The notes beneath the pieces are model-generated. The model ran no database searches, was not told the origin of the DNA, and worked only from the letters and a program-made list of their open reading frames with translations. From the NCBI GenBank assembly GCA_017457465.1, contig JAFTHJ010000020.1:1-5345 (forward strand): a stretch of DNA of 5,345 nt. Direction: 5' to 3'. Source of the DNA: Clostridia bacterium. Its GTDB lineage: Bacteria; Bacillota; Clostridia; Oscillospirales; CAG-272. The translations under genes were made by a program, and so were the position numbers. Shown one piece after another: positions 1-4,841 of this stretch; within the stretch, counting starts at the first letter, position 1; the number at the start of each line of letters is the position of its first letter.

Positions 1-106
1 CCTGATGGTAACATCACCTCGGTGAATGGTTTTTTGTACCCTTTTTTACATCAGTTATAGTATAGCATAAAAGGTGAGAAAAGCAGGTTTGAAGTGAACA
101 GGAATA
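1..106. other. Left-edge non-coding stretch, downstream of the AraC gene
   Basis: No gene could be supported here. The stretch follows the 3' end of the leftward AraC gene. It contains nested inverted repeats at 2-54, two six-base T-runs (30-35 and 42-47) and a leftward extended -10-like string (TGCTATACT, minus strand, about 67-59) with no recognisable -35. No T-run follows a hairpin in the leftward direction, so the AraC gene has no obvious terminator of its own here. Confidence 0.5.
2..54 (+). terminator. Possible rightward terminator or structured RNA element
   Basis: An inner short dyad CACC-TC-GGTG (15-24) is followed by a T6 run (30-35). It is nested in outer pairings in which CTGATGGTA at 2-10 can pair with TACC at 37-40 and ATCAG at 50-54, leaving the T-rich segment 41-49 bulged. 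A second T6 run lies at 42-47. The inner stem is short and its loop very tight, so this is a weak candidate. If real it would end transcription of a plus-strand gene left of the window and separate it from the convergent AraC gene. Confidence 0.3.
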
Positions 107-916
107 TTACAAAATCTGGTGAGAATTTCTGTATTCGCTTGGGGATTCGCCTGTATGGTATTTGAAGAATTTAACAAATTTATTGGCGGAAGATAGTCCT
201 ATCAGTGCAGCGATTTTTTCGCATGAATAGTTTGTCATCTGCAAAAGGCTTTTTGCGGTTGTAAGCTTTTCCTCTATTATCAATTTCTTTATATTTGAAC
301 CGCTGCATTCTCGGATTATTCGTCCAAGATAATCTTTGTTATAGTTCATCGCATCACTTATTTTCCCGACTGTAAGCTCCTCACTGACATGTTTGCTTAT
401 GTATTTACATATGTGGTCGTATATCTGTCGCTTATTTTCGTCGGTGATTATGTGTCTGTTAACCTCGTCAAGTATTAGCATAAGCAGGGAATCGTAGTAA
501 TAATGAGGTTTACTGCGGTGTACCACATGAGAATTAAGTTGATAAAACATCGGAGTTATCGCACTTGATGCCTTGGCGGTAACATAACTTGACGAAAGAT
601 TGAAGAAAATAAAATCGTTACATTCAAAGGTTATCATCCATATTGTACTTGATGAAGAGAGTTCTTTTGCAGAAACAATGGTGTTGGGTGCAAGTAAAAG
701 GATGGTATCTCGTTCCAAAATAATGTTTTCTTTTTTGTTTATACGAAAGCTTACGCACCCGTCAGAAACGAGGATGAGGCAATATCTCATAACCATATTG
801 TCCTTCCATACCCACGAGGCGCTTTGTGTCGTGATTTTCGCACAATCATAAAACGCCATATCCACAAACTCTTTGTCACGCCTGTAAGTATCGTCAGTTT
901 TCATTATCTTGATCAT
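107..916 (-). CDS. AraC-family transcriptional regulator
   Basis: This 269-residue protein is a cytoplasmic DNA-binding regulator. Residues about 25-115 look like the N-terminal cupin-like sensor domain of AraC proteins, with alternating beta-strand hydrophobics such as YCLILVSDGCVSFRI and the turn LLLAPNTI. Residues about 165-265 form the C-terminal double helix-turn-helix. The first HTH is around 181-201 (LTVGKISDAMNYNKDYLGRI) and the second around 231-255, ending in the family signature FKYHTGESPSEYR. Length is typical of the family (250-300). The start at 916 is chosen because GAAAGGAGAG (930-921) lies 6 bases upstream; a second in-frame Met is at residue 5. It is divergent from the GH32 operon, a common arrangement for a local sugar-responsive activator. 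The inducer cannot be read from the sequence; a fructan-derived sugar is inferred only from the neighbour. The family call is firm, the regulon inferred. Confidence 0.95.
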   Translation of the reverse strand: MIKIMKTDDTYRRDKEFVDMAFYDCAKITTQSASWVWKDNMVMRYCLILVSDGCVSFRINKKENIILERDTILLLAPNTIVSAKELSSSSTIWMITFECNDFIFFNLSSSYVTAKASSAITPMFYQLNSHVVHRSKPHYYYDSLLMLILDEVNRHIITDENKRQIYDHICKYISKHVSEELTVGKISDAMNYNKDYLGRIIRECSGSNIKKLIIEEKLTTAKSLLQMTNYSCEKIAALIGLSSANKFVKFFKYHTGESPSEYRNSHQIL

Positions 917-947
917 AAGGCTCTCCTTTCAAGGAAATAATTGGTAC

Positions 948-963
948 TTGCATTTCTTTTGCT
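948..963 (+). repeat. Motif copy A (TTGCA-N5-TTTGCT) at the AraC start site
   Basis: The string TTGCA at 948-952 is followed after 5 bases by TTTGCT at 958-963. The same two blocks recur at 1062-1079 (as TCGCA, 7-base gap) and 1094-1110 (6-base gap). This copy lies over the predicted transcription start of the AraC gene, where a bound regulator would repress. The unequal gaps and T-richness mean it could be chance. Confidence 0.3.
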
Positions 964-966
964 TAT

Positions 967-995
967 ATTATATACTTAATTCGCTCTGATGTCAA
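967..995 (-). promoter_or_regulatory. Consensus sigma-A promoter of the AraC gene
   Basis: Read leftward, TTGACA (995-990) and TATAAT (972-967) are separated by exactly 17 bases, a perfect match to the housekeeping consensus. Transcription would start near 960, giving an untranslated leader of roughly 45 bases before the AraC start at 916. A perfect promoter on a regulator gene suggests either high constitutive expression or control by repression. Confidence 0.85.
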
Positions 996-1058
996 TAGAA
1001 GCAATCAATAAAGCTGTTTGTGAAAAATGACGAACACAAGACCAAGAAAAAAGTCGTG

Positions 1059-1079
1059 TTTTCGCACTTTCGTTTTGCT
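1059..1079 (+). repeat. Direct-repeat copy B upstream of the GH32 promoter
   Basis: TTTTCGCACT (1059-1068) followed by TTTGCT (1074-1079) is a near repeat of the segment at 1091-1110. The shared GCACT cores start at 1064 and 1096, 32 bases apart, or about three helical turns, so both face the same side of the DNA. AraC-family proteins typically bind direct repeats next to or overlapping the -35 box, which fits this geometry. Assignment as an operator half-site is inference. Confidence 0.4.
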
Positions 1080-1086
1080 TTCTCAC

Positions 1087-1115
1087 TTGTTTTTTGCACT
1101 GCTGTTTGCTATACT
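1087..1115 (+). promoter_or_regulatory. Extended -10 promoter of the GH32 operon
   Basis: TTGTTT (1087-1092) and TATACT (1110-1115) are separated by 17 bases, and TG at 1107-1108 one base before the -10 makes an extended -10 (TGCTATACT). The -35 is a poor match (3 of 6), as expected of an activator-dependent or regulated promoter. The predicted start is near 1121-1123, leaving a leader of about 60 bases before the GH32 start codon. Confidence 0.7.
1091..1110 (+). repeat. Direct-repeat copy C overlapping the -35 to -10 spacer
   Basis: TTTTTGCACT (1091-1100) followed by GCTGTTTGCT (1101-1110) is the second near copy of the segment at 1059-1079. It overlaps the end of the -35 box and fills the spacer up to the -10 box. 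With copy B it would make a tandem site for an AraC-type protein, though occupancy of the spacer would also be compatible with repression. Confidence 0.4.
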
Positions 1116-1125
1116 TAAATAGCAA
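1106..1125. promoter_or_regulatory. Perfect 20-bp dyad over the -10 and start site
   Basis: TTGCTAT (1106-1112) and its exact reverse complement ATAGCAA (1119-1125) flank a six-base centre, ACTTAA. The dyad covers the -10 box and the predicted transcription start of the GH32 operon, the classic place for a repressor operator. It lacks the central CG typical of many LacI-type sites, so the binding protein is unknown. Confidence 0.5.
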
Positions 1126-1158
1126 GATGTGTATTTGTGCGCATTTTAATTTCTGAAA

Positions 1159-1165
1159 AAGGGGA
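1159..1165 (+). promoter_or_regulatory. Unusually distant ribosome binding site of the GH32 gene
   Basis: The only purine-rich Shine-Dalgarno-like string before the GH32 gene is AAGGGGA, with 16 bases between its last G (1164) and the ATG at 1181, against the usual 5-10. A stop codon at 1172-1174 in the same frame and the lack of any start codon between it and 1181 rule out a closer upstream start. Initiation may therefore be inefficient or depend on leader folding. Confidence 0.45.
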
Positions 1166-1180
1166 TTTTTATAAAGATTT

Positions 1181-2764
1181 ATGACGATAGTTATAGAGAA
1201 AAAGTATATAGTTGTTCCTATTAATAACAATGCAACATCAAAAAAGCTATGTTTTTATGATGGTATAGGGAACGAGAAACGGCTTGTAATGGATTTTGAC
1301 TGTAAAATAGACATTTTTTCCCCACAGTATATGGCGTACATAGATGTGTCAAGACATATTGGGCGTAAATTCTCATACGATACCATTCCACATATCGAAT
1401 TCAGCATAGAACAAAGCGATGAAAGAAAACTTGACGGACTATACAAAGAAAATTACCGTCCGTTGATACATTTTACGCCCGAAATAGGTTGGATAAACGA
1501 TCCTAACGGAATGATAAAATATCAGGGCGTTTACCACATGTTCTATCAGTATAATCCCTGCGGAACAGAATGGGGCAATATGCACTGGGGACATGCGACG
1601 AGTGTTGATCTGTTGCACTGGAAAGAAAAAGACATAGCTTTGTTTCCTGATGATATGGGAACTATGTACTCGGGCTCGGCTATCGAAGATGTTCACAATG
1701 TAACGGGTTTGCAAGAGGGAGAGGATGCGCCAATGCTTCTTTTCTATACGGCGGCAGGCGATAGGAATATGCTCTCTATGGGCAAAGGCAGAACTCAATG
1801 TCTTGCTTATTCAAACGACGGCGGAAAGACCTTTAAAAAATACGCCGGCAATCCCGTTATAGGTCATGTAGTAGGCTACAACAGAGACCCGAAGATAGTT
1901 TGGGTTGAGGAAATAAACAAATACCTCATAGTTCTTTATCTGCATGAAGAAAAGTACGGACTTTTTGTGTCCGAAAATATGATAGATTGGACGCTTTTGC
2001 AGGAGATAAAGATAGCCAATGAATCGGAGTGCCCTGATATATACAGTTATAGGGTGGCGGACAAAAATTATTGGGTGCTTATCGGAGCATCGGATAAATA
2101 TATTGTCGGAGTATTCAGAGGCGGAAGATTTGTTCCGCAAACGCAGGAAAGACAGTTGAGTTATTCTCCGCACAGCTATGCGGGGCAAAGCTTTTCCGGA
2201 ATTGATGATGGCAGAGTTATCCGTATGGTGTGGCAAAAGTTGAAAATGCCGTGCGTACGAGTACCGCATCAAATGAGTATTCCAATGGAAATGAAGCTAA
2301 AGGTAAGTGATATGGGCTGCTTTCTTACGGCGTATCCCGTTGAGGAGATAAAGCAACTTTATGTTGATGCAGAGGTAATATCAAACAGAATACTTGACGA
2401 GCCTATTGAGATAAGGCTTGATAAGGCCGCTTATGATATTCATATCGTCGCGGATTACGATGGAAATATGAAGCTTGAGCTGTTTGGTCATACCCTACAT
2501 ATAAATACGCAGGACGACTGCATTACTTTCGGTAAAATAAAATTACCAATAAGTAGCGACAGAGAGACTGTTGACATACGTATCGTGGTTGACAGCTGTT
2601 CCTTTGAGGTATTTGCCGACGAGGGGCGCTTCTGTGCAACTATGTATGCAGTGTGCGATTACAATCTCCCGTATATGAGGGTGTCGGCAGATACCATCGT
2701 AAACATCAGAGCATTGTCCTGCTACAAACTATCTCCTATACATAAGGAGGTGGAGCAGACATAA
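1181..2764 (+). CDS. GH32 beta-fructosidase (levanase / sucrose hydrolase type), cytoplasmic
   Basis: This 527-residue glycoside hydrolase family 32 enzyme should release fructose from sucrose, fructo-oligosaccharides or levan/inulin with retention. Residues about 5-80 form a small N-terminal beta domain (YIVVPINNN...YIDVSRHIGRKFSY) seen in clostridial levanase-like members. The five-bladed propeller begins at FTPEIGWINDPNG. All three catalytic residues are present: nucleophile D107 in WINDPNG, transition-state stabiliser D236 in RDP, and acid/base E283 in ESECPD. Propeller signatures QYNPCGTEWGNMHWGHA (123-139), GTMYSGSA and SYAGQSFSG are also visible. The C-terminal beta-sandwich (about 395-520) has the conserved DSCSFEVFADEGR. 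No signal peptide or membrane segment is seen, so it probably acts in the cytoplasm on imported sugar. Start 1181 is the first possible in this frame; M37 would cut the N-terminal domain. It heads the operon divergent from the AraC gene. Substrate is uncertain: the N-terminal extension favours levanase-like over sucrose-6-phosphate hydrolase. Confidence 0.93.
   Translation: MTIVIEKKYIVVPINNNATSKKLCFYDGIGNEKRLVMDFDCKIDIFSPQYMAYIDVSRHIGRKFSYDTIPHIEFSIEQSDERKLDGLYKENYRPLIHFTPEIGWINDPNGMIKYQGVYHMFYQYNPCGTEWGNMHWGHATSVDLLHWKEKDIALFPDDMGTMYSGSAIEDVHNVTGLQEGEDAPMLLFYTAAGDRNMLSMGKGRTQCLAYSNDGGKTFKKYAGNPVIGHVVGYNRDPKIVWVEEINKYLIVLYLHEEKYGLFVSENMIDWTLLQEIKIANESECPDIYSYRVADKNYWVLIGASDKYIVGVFRGGRFVPQTQERQLSYSPHSYAGQSFSGIDDGRVIRMVWQKLKMPCVRVPHQMSIPMEMKLKVSDMGCFLTAYPVEEIKQLYVDAEVISNRILDEPIEIRLDKAAYDIHIVADYDGNMKLELFGHTLHINTQDDCITFGKIKLPISSDRETVDIRIVVDSCSFEVFADEGRFCATMYAVCDYNLPYMRVSADTIVNIRALSCYKLSPIHKEVEQT
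2714..2742 (+). promoter_or_regulatory. Possible internal promoter before the small-peptide gene
   Basis: TTGTCC (2714-2719) and TATACA (2737-2742) lie 17 bases apart inside the end of the GH32 gene, each matching consensus at 4 of 6 positions. If active, transcription would begin near 2749 and drive the peptide and the secreted proteins independently of GH32. Chance matches of this quality are common in AT-rich DNA. Confidence 0.25.
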
Positions 2765-2804
2765 AACGTGTGGCGTATCCTAAAAAACAAAAAAGAAAAA
2801 CGAG

Positions 2805-2812
2805 AAAAGGAG
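2805..2812 (+). promoter_or_regulatory. Ribosome binding site fixing the small-peptide start
   Basis: AAAAGGAG, with 11 bases between GGAG and the ATG at 2824, selects that Met as the start. The alternative GTG at 2770 would add an 18-residue Lys/Arg-rich stretch read from the A-rich spacer (2781-2806) and has its only Shine-Dalgarno-like string (AAGGAGG at 2744-2750) 19 bases away. Confidence 0.75.
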
Positions 2813-2823
2813 AATTAACTGAT

Positions 2824-2964
2824 ATGAAAAAGTATCAAATACCCGTCATGGAGACGATTGTATTTTCAACAGAATCAATTATGTCGGCAAGTGGTAACGA
2901 GCCTGATGTATTATTTGACGCTTCGTTGCTTGATGATGGATTCGGAGACGGAGGTAACGGATGA
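2824..2964 (+). CDS. 46-residue peptide, MKKYxxPxM type, unknown function
   Basis: I do not recognise a characterised function. The product begins MKKYQIPVMETIVFSTESIM, then SASG (21-24), and ends in an acidic, Gly-rich tail, DDGFGDGGNG (37-46). It has no Cys, no membrane segment and no signal peptide. Short clostridial proteins with the opening MKKYxxPxxExxxF and a central S-G are familiar to me as hypothetical proteins. The YxxPxM element also resembles the YxxPxL recognition motif of lasso-peptide leaders. A G24 to D32 spacing of nine residues would fit a lasso ring, but the usual Thr at position -2 before the core is missing and no maturation enzymes are in the window. The gene sits 59 bases after GH32, and its stop overlaps the next start (ATGA). 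Its last codons, GGA GGT AAC GGA, serve as the next gene's ribosome binding site, so the two are probably translationally coupled. The gene is well supported; its role is open. Confidence 0.7.
   Translation: MKKYQIPVMETIVFSTESIMSASGNEPDVLFDASLLDDGFGDGGNG
2950..2954 (+). promoter_or_regulatory. Ribosome binding site embedded in the peptide's Gly codons
   Basis: GGAGG lies 6 bases before the ATG at 2961 and 9 bases before a second in-frame ATG at 2964. It is read in the peptide frame as the Gly-Gly of the GDGGNG tail, so the peptide's C-terminus is constrained by the initiation signal of the next gene. Confidence 0.75.
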
Positions 2965-4838
2965 TGAAAAAGATTTTAAGTATTGTTTTGATAATATGTA
3001 TGCTTGCGTCGTTGGTGTGTATGTTTTCAATTAACACGGCTGCAACCGATGAATGGACTTTTGTAGATCTTTCCGCGGCAAAGAAATTCGCAGGTAACAA
3101 TGTTGATAATTCGGCTGGCGGAACGTGGTCCTTCAGTAATGACGGATGTATGGCAACGCTTACGCCTTCGTCAACAGTTGCATATAATGTGGGACTCTAT
3201 GACACTGAACATACTCTCGAAAAGGGAAAGGAATATGTTATCAGTGTTGATATGAAATTTAGTAAGTCTTACTATTCCTCGGGAACTACCGTTGATGGCA
3301 CGGCGTCCCTTAGCAATGCGCTTATTTTCGGCATCAATGGTGTTAGTGATACTGTAACGCCTTGGAACGCAAATAGTGGAGCAAGCTGCTATGCGGCAAT
3401 GTTTTCCAGATCTAATACAAAGGCGAACGCCAACATTTTGAGAGTTTTCCAAATAGCTAAAACCAAAGGTCAGGTTGAGGCGAACACCAAAATGGGGACG
3501 GATGCGATGGAGGCTGCAAAATCCTCTACCGATTGGATAAATGTTCAGATTCATGTAACAAAGAACGGTACATTCCATGTTTATTTTAACGGCACCTATG
3601 TAAGTGGCTCGGTTGAGAAGGCATACTGGAACGGCGGACATATCGGAGTTGTTACTCACACGGCAAGAAGCACGGACCCCGTATCCTTCCAGAACTTGAA
3701 GTTCAAGGAAATTACCAATAAGGTGTCATCCGATAACAATATCGCCTCTGCGTATTGGAACGATGTTGATATATCGGGGCTCACAAGCACATATATCAGC
3801 GGAACATGGACATATAACGAAGGCGTTCTTACCGCAACTGCAGCTCCCAGCAATAATGTTAATATGACTTCGGTAAAGCTTGACGCCGGAAAGGCATATA
3901 CCATCGAAATGGAAGCTCGCTTTGAGGAGGCTTATAAGGACGCAACAACCGATAGTAAGGGCATTGGTCTTGTTTTTGATTCTGCAACAAATGTAAGTAA
4001 AAGTGCTTGGGGAACCAATGATAGATATTGCGCCATGGTTGACCGTAGCGCTACAACTGCAATCGGTGCAAGTGTATTTGGCGGCGGTGTCGGTGCAAAG
4101 TATATATCATCAACCAGAAGATACGACATAGGAAGAGCGCTTACTGCTGACGAAAAAGCAACTACAGATTGGTTGAAGCTTCGCGTCACTATGGACGAGC
4201 GTGGTTCTGTCACATTCTACCTCAACGGTCAACAGGTAGGTCAAACACTTGATGCTAAAAATAACGGCGGATATCTGGGAATTATCGCTTATAACGCGAC
4301 CTCAAAGGTTCACTTCAGAAACCTTCGCTACACAGAGGGCATCGTTGATGAGAATAAGGTCGACTACATTGGCACATCTGTCAGAATAGACGAGTTCTCT
4401 GGTATCCGTGTTAAGTCTGCTATTTCCGCAGAGCTTACGAGTGCAACTGTTGCAGAAGACGGCTTCAAGGTTGTTGAGTACGGTACTCTTGTTGCTAAAG
4501 CTGATAACTACAAGACAACTGCTATGACGGTTGGCGCTGCGGGTGTTCAGAAGGCTATTGCTTACAATGCTACTACCGATACCTATTTTGAGAGAAATGA
4601 GAACGAAACGGTTTATACCATAGTTCTTCATAACATATCCAACATAAATCAGGAGTACGCGTTCAGAGCTTACTATGTAGTTGAGTACGCTGACGGTACA
4701 ACCGAAACATTCTATCAGACTTATAACGGTTCTTATAATCTTGTTAAGTCTTTAAGCGGTGTTGCTACTCAGATCAAGGCTGATCCCAACGCAACCGAAG
4801 ACGAACTTGCATACGCAAATAAAATTCTTGGTAATTAA
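2961..4838 (+). CDS. Secreted protein with two tandem concanavalin/LamG-like domains
   Basis: This 625-residue exported protein has unknown substrate. Residues 1-28 form a Sec signal peptide: Lys-Lys, a hydrophobic core to about residue 22, and likely cleavage near NTAA/TD. Two homologous beta-sandwich modules follow, about 30-251 and 262-460. Both end in the same pattern: STDWINVQIHVTKNGTFHVY then FNG, GGHIGV and FQNLKFKE in the first; TTDWLKLRVTMDERGSVTFY then LNG, GGYLGI and FRNLRYTE in the second. This layout matches LamG/concanavalin-type jelly rolls, which commonly bind glycans. No catalytic motif was identified. Residues about 465-625 (SVRIDEFSGIRVKSAIS, VVEYGTLVAKAD, KAIAYNA, EYAFRAYYVVEYADGT) form a domain I recognise as recurrent at the C-terminus of clostridial secreted proteins, without a function I can name. 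No LPXTG, transmembrane anchor or dockerin is seen. The start at 2961 overlaps the peptide stop; Met at 2964 is equally plausible. Role in fructan capture is inferred only from operon context. Confidence 0.85.
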   Translation: MMKKILSIVLIICMLASLVCMFSINTAATDEWTFVDLSAAKKFAGNNVDNSAGGTWSFSNDGCMATLTPSSTVAYNVGLYDTEHTLEKGKEYVISVDMKFSKSYYSSGTTVDGTASLSNALIFGINGVSDTVTPWNANSGASCYAAMFSRSNTKANANILRVFQIAKTKGQVEANTKMGTDAMEAAKSSTDWINVQIHVTKNGTFHVYFNGTYVSGSVEKAYWNGGHIGVVTHTARSTDPVSFQNLKFKEITNKVSSDNNIASAYWNDVDISGLTSTYISGTWTYNEGVLTATAAPSNNVNMTSVKLDAGKAYTIEMEARFEEAYKDATTDSKGIGLVFDSATNVSKSAWGTNDRYCAMVDRSATTAIGASVFGGGVGAKYISSTRRYDIGRALTADEKATTDWLKLRVTMDERGSVTFYLNGQQVGQTLDAKNNGGYLGIIAYNATSKVHFRNLRYTEGIVDENKVDYIGTSVRIDEFSGIRVKSAISAELTSATVAEDGFKVVEYGTLVAKADNYKTTAMTVGAAGVQKAIAYNATTDTYFERNENETVYTIVLHNISNINQEYAFRAYYVVEYADGTTETFYQTYNGSYNLVKSLSGVATQIKADPNATEDELAYANKILGN

Positions 4839-4841
4839 ACT

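Noticed and set aside
600..851. Plus-strand open frame of 83 codons
   Set aside because: It lies entirely antisense to the confidently identified AraC gene, with no ribosome binding site and no recognisable protein character.
976..1230. Minus-strand open frame of 84 codons across the divergent region
   Set aside because: It would run through both promoters and into the start of GH32. The translation is non-descript and no ribosome binding site is seen.
1255..2272. Three minus-strand open frames (1255-1446, 1439-1798, 1811-2272)
   Set aside because: They are antisense shadows of the GH32 gene, whose catalytic motifs run through the same DNA.
2770..2964. GTG start giving a 64-residue version of the small peptide
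   Set aside because: The extra 18 residues are Lys/Arg-rich translation of an A-rich spacer, and the ATG at 2824 has a proper ribosome binding site.
2961..3060. Lipobox around Cys20 of the 625-residue protein
   Set aside because: SLVC has Val at -1 and Leu at -2, which fits the lipobox poorly; a Sec signal with cleavage near residue 28 fits better.
2879..4631. Minus-strand open frames within the secreted-protein region
   Set aside because: All are antisense to the 625-residue protein, which has a clear signal peptide, internal domain repeat and ribosome binding site.
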